Shown one piece after another: positions 34,893-42,501 of a stretch of 64,000 bases of DNA. This DNA comes from Paenibacillus daejeonensis DSM 15491 (GTDB lineage: Bacteria; Bacillota; Bacilli; Paenibacillales; Paenibacillaceae): assembly GCF_000378385.1 (NCBI RefSeq), contig NZ_KB899661.1, forward strand, positions 446,635 through 510,634. The letters are read 5' to 3'. The notes below the pieces were generated by a model that was given only the letters and a program-made list of their open reading frames with translations, searched no databases and was not told the DNA's origin. Position 1 is the first letter of the stretch; each line of letters starts with the position of its first letter. The translations under genes and the position numbers were made by a program.

Positions 34893-35698
34893 TATGTAGC
34901 CCTCCCGATCATCAAGGCGTAATAGTTGGCGACCTTTAGACCTCTTGAGGTAGCATGTCGAAGAAATATTCCCTCCACATCTTCCAGGCATTTCTCCCAG
35001 ACGATTTCCTTTAATGTTTCCTTCTGGCCAAAACATTTCTTGATCAAGACATCCTCCGGTCTCGACAGATACTCAATTTCTTCAAATATTTTCAATTCAA
35101 TCTTTTCTAGATTACTTTCGGATAACTGACGTTCGAACTTTGCTTTAATCTCCTCCAGGTAATTGTCCGGGAGTGGAGAATACAACCCAGGGAAAAGGCT
35201 CCGTAGTCCCCCGTCTGTTCCACAATGATACAACCCTAGCGCCATGCCCCCGGGTTTAATGACCCGATGACCTTCCTTCATCCCCTTGTGGAATAGCCAC
35301 GGTCCCTTTTTTGTGTAGACGACGTCAAAGGAATCATTGGAAAATGGAAGCGGTTTGTCGGCATCCACCACATCAAAGGTAATGGATTTGTCTGAGTCCT
35401 TTTTTGCTGATGCAATGTATCCCTCAACGACGTCAATTCCCACTATTTCCCTTGATCTGGTAGCAAACGTTTTTGTGAATTCACCATGGCCGCAGCCAAC
35501 ATCCAGAACGCGTGAGTTCTCTCTGAGACAGGCTGTAATTTTGTCTGCAAAGATTACCTCGGCCCGCGGCTCATCGAATACCGAGTTCCATGGATACTTG
35601 TATCCTCCGGTTTCTAACGCCAAATTTTCGTGCCACTCTGCAGTCTGCGGCGGAATCCAATCGGGATGTTCCATTGGGTCAAATAATCGTTTCGGCAC
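34892..35698 (-). CDS. Class I SAM-dependent methyltransferase
   Basis: 268 residues from GTG 35698. Motif I LDVGCGHGEFTKTFA with acidic GIDVVEGY after it, motif II region DADKPLPFSNDSFDVVY, and post-motif VIKPGG are clear; the substrate is unknown. GTG 35698 has GGTGG 7 bases upstream; the frame continues to a GTG at 35728 which lies on a TATATT-type box and is less likely. The gene starts 37 bp after the restored end of the frameshifted kinase gene, so both may be one transcript. Confidence 0.88.
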   Translation of the reverse strand: MPKRLFDPMEHPDWIPPQTAEWHENLALETGGYKYPWNSVFDEPRAEVIFADKITACLRENSRVLDVGCGHGEFTKTFATRSREIVGIDVVEGYIASAKKDSDKSITFDVVDADKPLPFSNDSFDVVYTKKGPWLFHKGMKEGHRVIKPGGMALGLYHCGTDGGLRSLFPGLYSPLPDNYLEEIKAKFERQLSESNLEKIELKIFEEIEYLSRPEDVLIKKCFGQKETLKEIVWEKCLEDVEGIFLRHATSRGLKVANYYALMIGRAT

Positions 35699-35735
35699 CC
35701 TAACACCACCATTCCAAAATATATACACCCCGAAC

Positions 35736-36618
35736 TCAATAACCGACCGAGTTCCTTAAAGTAAGTATATTTTCCTGAAGAAACGTTTGGTTTTTTTCCA
35801 TTCCTCTGGTTTTACACCAAACAATTGCGCTGAAGGCGTCGTAAAAATCGTAAAAATGGCAGCACGCTCTCCAGAGCCAACATCGGTCGAATGGCTTGAT
35901 ATCCTTCCATGAATGGGATCTTTGTACTTGGACTGACTTCCCACATGTATCGATTCACTTTTGTGAAATCTATTTCGGATGATCCACCACGGGCACTCTC
36001 GAAATCAATGATGCCAGCCACCTCGTTACCATTCACCAATATATTGCCTGGTCTAAAATCCATATGAACAATGCATGGTCCATCAGGATCCGGTAAAGCA
36101 GAGAAAGCTTCATCAAAGTAAAGCATACATTTTTCGAACAATGCTGAGTCGAGCATCTCTTCGCAAGGCTCTTTCCACTTTTCAACATTACTTCTGATAT
36201 GTAATCTCCAATTATTTGGGTCGAGTAACTTATAACCATCGGCCATGTGGTAACCATATCCAGGCATGCTAACTTCGTGGAGCATAGCCAGATACATGCC
36301 AATTTGAAAAGAGAGTTTCTCATCCACGTCTCCGCTACAAGGACTTCCTTGAATGGCTGAAAGCAGCAATGCGCCAGTCATACGTTCATCCCCGTACCAA
36401 ATGTCCAAAACTGTAGGAACAGGTATGATATCCTTCAATGTTTCTAGCATCTGGTATTCACGGAATAGTTTATCCTTGTTAAAAGGAACTTTCACAAATA
36501 CGTGTTCTCCACTGGCAAGAGTGAGTTTGTAGACTTCGGAACTATATGACTCTGGGACATCTTCAATATACAAGACGTTCAACTTTAACTTCTCTATGAC
36601 TGTATGAATCGAACTCAT
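35736..36618 (-). pseudogene. APH-family phosphotransferase 2, frameshifted near the 3' end
   Basis: From ATG 36618 (AGGAGG 8 bases upstream) the frame gives a normal APH-type kinase: HMDFRPGNILV catalytic loop and GIIDFESARGGSSEIDF. After ALESVLPF it switches to a basic tail and stops at 35812. Dropping one T from the run of five at 35852-35856 restores FYDFYDAFSAIVWCKTRGME... to TGA at 35736, which continues in the usual way for this family (293 residues). So either a recent frameshift, a sequencing error in a homopolymer, or slippage. The core kinase motifs lie before the shift, so partial activity is possible. Low GC compared with neighbours. Confidence 0.82.
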
Positions 36619-36854
36619 AGGGTACCTCCTGTTTTGGAGCGAATCCAGTATCTTACATATACCATAATATTGGACCCGCACCAAGACCCCTTTTTTAAGG
36701 ATTGTCAGTAGCTTAGAGGAAAAACACAAAAGGAGCTGTTGCGACAGCTCCTTCAATTCGCCTGCTCACCACATCCCGTCTTTGTGCTCGATCCAACGTT
36801 CGGATATGATAGGGATACAGGTAGATTTTTGAAATATGGATTAGGGAGGCAGCC

Positions 36855-37721
36855 ATGGACACTCGACATACCTCCTCCGCATTGGGGGAATTTATTACCT
36901 CACGTCGACATCGGCTTCAGCCGGAAGTAGCAGGAATTCAGCCCTTCCCCGGTCGAAGGCGTACCCCTGGACTTCGGAGAGAAGAAGTCGCGTATCTTGC
37001 CAATGTCAGCGTGACGTACTATACCTGGCTCGAGCAAGGGAGGGAGACCAACCCTTCCCCCGAAGTTTTGTCTGGTATTAGCCAAGCGTTACAGTTGGAT
37101 GCAGACGAGCGGAAACACTTATTCGACCTGGCATCGCCAGCCCCCGTCAGCTCCTACTCGGAACCGAGACAGGAAAACTACGATTCCGAATTTCTGCAAA
37201 ACCTTGTGAATCAATTGCGTTATCCTTCCTTTATTGCTAATGAGGTGGCTGATGTCCTAGTTTGGAATCAGGGAGCAAAGCTGGTGATTGCCGATTTTGA
37301 CCTTCTTCCACAAGACGAACGAAACATGATGACTCTGCTGTTCCTGGAGCCCGAGTACCCTGAACGAGTAATGAATTGGGAGGAATTCGCTCGTTATATG
37401 ACGGGGTTGATTCGGGCAAGCTTTGACCGGTACAAGGACAATCCGATGTATATGGAGAGATTTGAACGGTTAAAAAACGGCAGTAAAGACTTCGTACGTT
37501 TGTGGGAGAGACATGAGATCCGGCAAAAACATTCTGCCGTCCCGATCCATTGCCGCCTACCGGATGGATTGGAACTGACGTTCACGATTCATTGCGCCGC
37601 TGCTATCGATAATGATCCTGGCCTGCATTGGTGTTTCTTTGTGCCAACTCCAGATTCTGGTACGGAGGAGAAGCTCGCACGTCTGCTGGCACAAACCACC
37701 GGGTTGTCGTCATTCTCCTAG
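36855..37721 (+). CDS. XRE-family regulator with MmyB-like ligand-binding domain
   Basis: 288 residues. N-terminal HTH (FITSRRHRLQPE..., RTPGLRREEVAYLANVSVTYYTWLEQGR, the hallmark of this group) and C-terminal PAS-like MmyB domain (about 110-280; LVNQLRYPSFIANEVADVLVWN, VMNWEEFARYMTGLIRASFD). AGGGAGG precedes the ATG. It lies just before an SDR gene on the same strand; such regulators usually control a neighbouring oxidoreductase, often with a fatty-acid-like ligand. The ligand here is unknown. Confidence 0.93.
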   Translation: MDTRHTSSALGEFITSRRHRLQPEVAGIQPFPGRRRTPGLRREEVAYLANVSVTYYTWLEQGRETNPSPEVLSGISQALQLDADERKHLFDLASPAPVSSYSEPRQENYDSEFLQNLVNQLRYPSFIANEVADVLVWNQGAKLVIADFDLLPQDERNMMTLLFLEPEYPERVMNWEEFARYMTGLIRASFDRYKDNPMYMERFERLKNGSKDFVRLWERHEIRQKHSAVPIHCRLPDGLELTFTIHCAAAIDNDPGLHWCFFVPTPDSGTEEKLARLLAQTTGLSSFS

Positions 37722-37814
37722 CCTATTAGTCCGGTTAATAGTAGGAGGGCACTGTGGTTACCACTCCTTGTCATTGATATGATCAACTCACTCAACGACA
37801 AAGGGGAACTTAAG

Positions 37815-38606
37815 ATGAACTCATACCGCTATCAGGACCAAACGGCACTCATTACTGGCGCATCATCTGGCATCGGCGAAGCCTATGCTAGAGAACTGGC
37901 TTCGCGAGGCTGTCATGTGATACTGACCGCGCGCAGCAAAACCAAGCTGGAAGCGCTGGCCAGCGAGCTTACACGCGTACACGGCGTGCAGGCGCATGCG
38001 CTCCCATGTGACTTGTCTCAAGCAGGCGCTCCCCGTATGCTGGCTGAATCCATCTCTGAGCTTGGCCTGCCCGTGAATATTCTCATTAACAACGCGGCCT
38101 TTGGAACCTATGGCCGCTTTGAAGAGATTGATTCGGGCCGTGAGCAAGAGGAAATCATGCTGAATACCAGTGCGCTGGTCGAACTGACGCATCTTTATCT
38201 GCCCGGCATGCTGAAGCGCAAGGAGGGAGTTGTGGTCAATGTGGCATCTATGGCTGCATTTGCGCCTTGCGCCTATATGGCTGTTTATGGCGCGACCAAG
38301 GCATTCGTGCTATCCTTCTCCGAAGCTCTGTGGGCCGAAACACGCGGACGCGGCGTCCGTGTCATGGCCCTCTGTCCCGGTGCCACGGATACCGGCTTTT
38401 TTGATGAGGTTGGCAGCCGGGACATGGTGAAGGGGAACGCACTCTCCACCCCCCAGCGCGTCGTTCAAGCGGGATTTCGCGGCATTGATAAGGGCAGAAG
38501 CTATATCATTGACGGGCGCTCCAATCAATTTGCGGCCCTGGTCAGCCAGCTTCTTCCCCGACGCAGCTTAGCGCTTGCCAATGAGCGTATTTCCCGTCCC
38601 AAATAA
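37815..38606 (+). CDS. Short-chain dehydrogenase/reductase
   Basis: 263 residues. TGASSGIG, NNAAFG (NNAG position), Ser in NVASMAAF, YGATK. The sequence EALWAETRGRGVRVMALCPGATDTGFF is typical of the YqjQ/DltE-like SDR group. Start at ATG 37815 with AAGGGGA; an earlier in-frame ATG at 37779 has no site. Third SDR in the window that sits next to its own regulator. Confidence 0.92.
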   Translation: MNSYRYQDQTALITGASSGIGEAYARELASRGCHVILTARSKTKLEALASELTRVHGVQAHALPCDLSQAGAPRMLAESISELGLPVNILINNAAFGTYGRFEEIDSGREQEEIMLNTSALVELTHLYLPGMLKRKEGVVVNVASMAAFAPCAYMAVYGATKAFVLSFSEALWAETRGRGVRVMALCPGATDTGFFDEVGSRDMVKGNALSTPQRVVQAGFRGIDKGRSYIIDGRSNQFAALVSQLLPRRSLALANERISRPK

Positions 38607-38612
38607 TCTGTA

Positions 38613-38888
38613 TTATTTCAATAAAACATCAGCATACGCTTCATGCCGGTCAAATTGACGCTTCGCAAAAGGACATAGGGGCATGATCTTAACCCCTTCT
38701 GTCCGGGCATACTCGACGACTCGCTCTACCAACGCCTGTCCAACCCCTTGTCCGCGCAAAGAATCGGAAACGATGGTGTGGTCGATTATAATGGAATCCT
38801 CGCCGTTCCGCACAAAATGGATTTCTGCGTCCTTATGATCTGGTTCCCCTACATAAAAGCTGTTCGTCGCTTCTTTGATTTCCATCAT
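38613..38888 (-). CDS. Short GNAT-fold N-acetyltransferase, YjdJ-like
   Basis: 91 residues, the short single-domain GNAT group: HFVRNGEDSIIIDHTIVSDSLRGQGVGQALVERVVEYA with the acetyl-CoA loop RGQGVG, ending CPFAKRQFDRH. It lies 23 bp after a Fer4_19 gene; in E. coli yjdI (Fer4_19) and yjdJ (this group) are also neighbours. Last gene of the pirin-MarR operon. Function unknown. Confidence 0.9.
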   Translation of the reverse strand: MMEIKEATNSFYVGEPDHKDAEIHFVRNGEDSIIIDHTIVSDSLRGQGVGQALVERVVEYARTEGVKIMPLCPFAKRQFDRHEAYADVLLK

Positions 38889-38911
38889 ACCGATTCCCCA
38901 TCTCGTTTGGT

Positions 38912-39127
38912 TTATTTTCTTCTATATTCCAAAGCGCCGCTTGGACATTTCTCAATTTGAGCGGCAATGGCATCCGCCGATTCTCCATCCGCATGAACCC
39001 ATGGCTTCTTCTTCACATTGAACACGCTCGGTAGCCCTTTTACACAATTGGCCGAATGCGTGCATTTGTCGGGGTGAAAGAGAACATCAATATCTTGTCC
39101 AACATACCGCTTGAATTCTTCACTCAT
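38912..39127 (-). CDS. Divergent Fe-S mono-cluster protein (Fer4_19, YjdI-like)
   Basis: 71 residues with Cys22 and Cys28 (DKCTHSANC) and Cys61 in EKCPSGALEY, plus RKPWVHADG-type middle; this is the Fer4_19 pattern of YjdI. Only three Cys are present, as is usual for the family. It lies 24 bp after the MarR gene and before the GNAT gene, all leftward. Confidence 0.9.
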   Translation of the reverse strand: MSEEFKRYVGQDIDVLFHPDKCTHSANCVKGLPSVFNVKKKPWVHADGESADAIAAQIEKCPSGALEYRRK

Positions 39128-39151
39128 GCCTGATCACACTCCAAGTAAGGA

Positions 39152-39607
39152 TTATAAATCTTGTGCGCTGATTCCAATTTTCTTCAATAACAGCAGGAGC
39201 TGCTCCTTTTCTTCATTACTTACAGATGCGAGATTGGCGGATATCGTTGCCACGTGCTGCGGGAAAATCTCATCAAAGAGTATCGTTCCTTGATCGGTCA
39301 AGACCACGTGGTATGCGCGGCGGTCGGTGGGATTTACCTGCCGCTCAACCAGCCCCCTTTTCTCTAACTTATTGACAACATACGTAATGCTTCCACTGGG
39401 AATTGATAAGGTTTCACTGATCTTTTGTACGGGATGTGGTCCCTTGCTATAGAGAAGTTCAAGAACCATAAAATGCTCCGGACTGATCTCATACCGATCA
39501 ACATCTTTACGAACGTTGTCGAAAACCACTTTGGAGGCTTTCATCCAGATCCGAAACAGTCGTAAATCAAGCTGGCTTTGTTCATTTTGATTCATACCAT
39601 CAACCAT
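39152..39607 (-). CDS. MarR family transcriptional regulator
   Basis: 151 residues; winged HTH (GPHPVQKISETLSIPSGSITYVVNKLEKRGLVERQVNPTDRRAYHVVLT) in the middle with dimer helices on both sides. No Cys, so not a thiol-switch OhrR. The start is ATG 39607 or 39595. It lies 26 bp after the pirin gene; a 40-bp palindrome over the promoter of this operon holds two 16-bp sites and is the likely target, giving autorepression. DUF24/YkvE-type partner of pirin is the probable group. Confidence 0.92.
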   Translation of the reverse strand: MVDGMNQNEQSQLDLRLFRIWMKASKVVFDNVRKDVDRYEISPEHFMVLELLYSKGPHPVQKISETLSIPSGSITYVVNKLEKRGLVERQVNPTDRRAYHVVLTDQGTILFDEIFPQHVATISANLASVSNEEKEQLLLLLKKIGISAQDL

Positions 39608-39633
39608 CTTTCAGAGCGTAGTGAGTAGTGTTG

Positions 39634-40395
39634 TTAGTGTGACTTCCGATACAGCAGATAGTCCACTTCCGTTGGAATCTCGATGAGCAGCATGCGAAGT
39701 TCTTCCCCTGTTGATTGCAGAGCAAGGGTCTCCTCCTTTTCGGATTCCATGATAACGAAATCCTTGTGGTCAAATGAAACCTCTCGCTCTGTTAGGACGG
39801 AACCATTCCCTCTGATGGCCAGAGCAGCAAATGTCCGATGAGGTGCAAGAACATGCGTATATGCTGCGCCCTTTTCCATGTGTACATCATAGATTTGGGC
39901 GTCTGTTACGATCTGGATGGGCGAATGTTCACCCAGGATGGTCTTGACGGTGACCCCATTCTCAGAAACGTTAGGAAAATCTTCATGGACGTACTTTCTG
40001 TAGGTCGGTGGCCGCTTCGTGGCTTCTTTTAAATTCGGCTCGAGCCAGATTTGAAAGCCTTCGTAGGGTTCAAGGATGGATTCCGCATGGGAGATTCCTG
40101 AGCCTGCTTGCATCACTTGAACACCGCCAGTATCCACAATACTGTCCGTACCCAGCGTATCCTTGTGACGGCCTCTTCCTTTGATAACATAGTTTATAAT
40201 TTCAAAACCCTGATGAGGATGAAGGCCAATACCTGCTTCACCAGTAGATTGTGCCCAAGCCCAGTAAAATAGAGGACCGAGCCGATTAACGACAGATCCT
40301 TCACCAGAAAAACCAATCGGCTTCTGCTCCCACAGCTTGCCGCCGTCGAATTCCCCTCTGCCTTGATTCTGCGGCTTAATGATCGTCAGCCCCAT
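39634..40395 (-). CDS. Pirin family protein
   Basis: 253 residues with two cupin halves. The metal site of the N-terminal cupin is complete: HPHQGFE (His59, His61), then GSGISHAESI (His103, Glu105). Pirins bind Fe or Ni; some oxidise quercetin, but the in-cell role is often unknown. GAGGGG precedes the ATG at 40395. First gene of the operon pirin-marR-Fer4_19-GNAT, with the promoter inside a long palindrome. Confidence 0.92.
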   Translation of the reverse strand: MGLTIIKPQNQGRGEFDGGKLWEQKPIGFSGEGSVVNRLGPLFYWAWAQSTGEAGIGLHPHQGFEIINYVIKGRGRHKDTLGTDSIVDTGGVQVMQAGSGISHAESILEPYEGFQIWLEPNLKEATKRPPTYRKYVHEDFPNVSENGVTVKTILGEHSPIQIVTDAQIYDVHMEKGAAYTHVLAPHRTFAALAIRGNGSVLTEREVSFDHKDFVIMESEKEETLALQSTGEELRMLLIEIPTEVDYLLYRKSH

Positions 40396-40425
40396 TCGTG
40401 CCCCTCCTCATACTTCATTTGTATG

Positions 40426-40465
40426 TATCCTAGTGTTAGGATATTAATATCCTAACACTAGGATA
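40426..40465. promoter_or_regulatory. Perfect 40-bp palindrome, double MarR operator
   Basis: Arms TATCCTAGTGTTAGGATAT (40426-40444) and its exact complement (40447-40465) around TA. Each arm is itself a dyad ATCCTA-N4-TAGGAT, so two 16-bp sites lie side by side. It covers the -10 of the pirin promoter. Confidence 0.85.
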
Positions 40466-40477
40466 AATGTATGTCAA
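40449..40477 (-). promoter_or_regulatory. Promoter of the pirin-marR-Fer4_19-GNAT operon
   Basis: Minus strand: consensus -35 TTGACA (40477-40472), 17-bp spacer, -10 TAGGAT (40454-40449), the -10 being one half-site of the palindrome. Confidence 0.75.
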
Positions 40478-40493
40478 TCTATCCCCATATACA

Positions 40494-40524
40494 AAAAAGC
40501 TACCGACAGCCATGTGTCAGTAGC
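40494..40524 (-). terminator. Terminator of the WYL regulator operon
   Basis: Minus strand GCTACTGACA-loop-TGTCGGTAGC followed by TTTTTT; the stop codon of the WYL gene is part of the stem. Confidence 0.88.
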
Positions 40525-41464
40525 GTTCTAACATGTTTTTGATTTCCTCACGCATTCGTTCGCGCAGCGATTCCGGCTCCAGCACACGCACCGCGGCGCC
40601 CCATCCGAGCGTCCATTGCAGAAGATCCTCCACCCGCCGGACGCGGAACGTTGCCAGCCAGCCTTCGTCCCCTGGCTCGAACGTCTCCATATAGAAATTG
40701 TCCGATTCCTGAACCCGCTCCACAATGGCCGGTTCGACCAAGAGGCGGACGGTCACATTCCGATCGTCTAGGGAACGGTGTTCCTGAAGGTTAAACCCCG
40801 GTGCGACCTGGAACAAATCCTCCAGCATGGTCATTTCACTCATGCGAGACAGCCGGAAGTGCCGGATGTCATGCCTCAGCCCACAGAACGCAACAAGCAT
40901 CCATACTCCTCGGGAAAACACGAGCCCATACGGGTCCACCGTACGCTCGCTATGACAATTCCCATCCGAATCCGGTACGTTCTTGGTGTAGCGAAAACGA
41001 ACGCTGCGCTTCCGCAAAATCGCTAGACGCAGCTGTTCGAACGTCTCTTTTTCCTGCCCGCGCGTGTTCGTCCCCCTTTCATTCAACAGTCGGATAACGG
41101 AGCGAATCCGTTCGGTCTCTTCCCGTACGCTCTCCGGTAAAATCGCCTCCATCTTCTCCTGCGCACGACGAGACTTCGTGCCGTACTCAGCATCTAGCCT
41201 CAATTGGACGAAATCCGCCCCAATGAGCAGCGCCACCGCTTCCTCCGTCGTGAAGCTGACAGGTGGGAGAAAGTAGCCCTCCATTAAGGAATAACCTACT
41301 CCCGGCGCCCCCGCCACCGGAACACCCATTTCGCTGAGCGCTTGAACGTCACGGTAAATCGTGCGGACACTCGTCTCGAACTTGTCAGCCAGGTCCTCGG
41401 CACGCAGCACGCCTTTACGTTGTAGCTCAATCACAATAGCCAACATTCGATCGGTTTTGTTCAC
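40517..41464 (-). CDS. HTH-WYL transcriptional regulator (YafY-like)
   Basis: 315 residues: DeoR-type HTH (LADKFETSVRTIYRDVQALSEMGVPV), WYL domain with RTVDPYGLVFSRGVWMLVAFC, and a C-terminal WCX segment (about 230-315). GTG start with AAGAGG upstream. WYL proteins bind nucleotides or other small ligands; the target is unknown. It follows the broken aldo/keto reductase gene after 13 bp, as third gene of the arsR operon. Confidence 0.92.
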   Translation of the reverse strand: MNKTDRMLAIVIELQRKGVLRAEDLADKFETSVRTIYRDVQALSEMGVPVAGAPGVGYSLMEGYFLPPVSFTTEEAVALLIGADFVQLRLDAEYGTKSRRAQEKMEAILPESVREETERIRSVIRLLNERGTNTRGQEKETFEQLRLAILRKRSVRFRYTKNVPDSDGNCHSERTVDPYGLVFSRGVWMLVAFCGLRHDIRHFRLSRMSEMTMLEDLFQVAPGFNLQEHRSLDDRNVTVRLLVEPAIVERVQESDNFYMETFEPGDEGWLATFRVRRVEDLLQWTLGWGAAVRVLEPESLRERMREEIKNMLERY

Positions 41465-41477
41465 GGCATCCTCTTCC

Positions 41478-41820
41478 TTACGAACGCATAAATAACTTCA
41501 TTATCTTCACATACATCGGGTTAACCATGAGTCCAGTCGGGTTGACGGAATACCTCTTGCCTGTGTCCAAGCGCCGAATCTGTCCCATGTCCTCATCGGT
41601 CAGTTTAAAATCAAACAGTTCACTATTCTCTTGTATCCTTGCAGGACTTGCCCAGGGCTGCTTCATTCCCGTAGATTTTCGCAGTGTCAAAATGGCGATA
41701 CCCTACCCGAATGGCCTCCAGGACCGTCTTTTCGAAGGCCTCGCCCGCTTTAATTTTATAGATGCCAAAACCTAATAAAGGAATGCTAACTCCGTTCACG
41801 GCTGTGACGGTCTGGTTCAT
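41478..41820 (-). pseudogene. Aldo/keto reductase, internally deleted
   Basis: The first 57 codons (VNGVSIPLLGFGIYKI ... GYRHFDTAKIYGNEAALGK) are the start of an aldo/keto reductase with Asp and Tyr of the active site. At about 41645 the reading passes in another frame to the C-terminal end (SPARIQENSELFDFKLTDEDM...). About 160-170 residues of barrel, including the catalytic Lys and His, are gone and the frame is shifted. Its start overlaps the arsR stop (ATGA), so it was once the second gene of this operon. Confidence 0.85.
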
Positions 41821-42179
41821 TCACGCTCATCCCCTTGCTCACGCAGCGTCCGATCAGGATGTACCTGGCATTGTGCAAACACCTTATCCAGTTCATTCAC
41901 CAAGCTTTTCAACAGCACCAGCTTGCTCCCGGAATCCAGGCGATAGTAATGATGGGTCCCCTCTTTACGGACGCTGATGACCCCGGCTTCTTTCAATATT
42001 TTCAGATGATGGGATACGGAAGGACGGGAAAGGTGGGTGATGACTTTAATTTCACCTACACGCATGCCGGGTGTCTGCGGGCCTTGCATCAGGGCCATGA
42101 GAATGGCCTGCCTGGTTTCGTCCCCGATGGCGCTCAGCATCTTCTGTGACTGCTTGAATTCGCTGGCGATAGTAGTCAA
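41817..42179 (-). CDS. ArsR family winged-helix regulator
   Basis: 120 residues; HTH LSAIGDETRQAILMALMQ ... THLSRPSVSHHLKILKEAGVISVRKEGTHHYYRL. Not a metal-site arrangement (no CxC in the recognition helix), so the signal is not likely a metal. The TTG start with AGGAACT is plausible. An inverted repeat TTGGTTA (42221-42227) / TAACCAA (42259-42265) flanks a weak promoter upstream. The presumed target gene next to it is broken. Confidence 0.88.
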   Translation of the reverse strand: MTTIASEFKQSQKMLSAIGDETRQAILMALMQGPQTPGMRVGEIKVITHLSRPSVSHHLKILKEAGVISVRKEGTHHYYRLDSGSKLVLLKSLVNELDKVFAQCQVHPDRTLREQGDERE

Positions 42180-42220
42180 AAGTTCCTGATCTACTGAGAT
42201 CCCCTCATTTCGTTCATTCC

Positions 42221-42265
42221 TTGGTTACTATTTGATGGCTATACAATACCACGTTTCATAACCAA
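42221..42265 (-). promoter_or_regulatory. Candidate arsR operon promoter with flanking inverted repeat
   Basis: Minus strand TTGGTT (42265-42260), 16-bp spacer, TATAGC (42243-42238). The TTGGTTA half-sites at both ends could be regulator contacts. Confidence 0.4.
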
Positions 42266-42501
42266 AAACGACTTGGGAAAGAAAATCGAGAACCTATTTT
42301 TCCCATCTAGATTCCCCTTTGTGAAGCACATCAAATCAAGGGTATTCAGTTGATCTTTAATAAAAGGAGCTGAACGTAGGTAAAATTGTTCAGTTTTTGT
42401 CGAGATCCATGTTTTACAATAGACAAGTAGAATATTTGTGGGTCATAAGGCCTATTTTGTTGGTTGCTTATAACTCGAACGATATACAAGGAGGAAGAAA
42501 G

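Noticed and set aside
31873-36618. Antibiotic resistance island based on two APH-family kinases and two ABC-F genes
   Set aside because: APH-fold and ABC-F families are broad and often not linked to resistance; no integrase, transposase or known resistance gene was seen.
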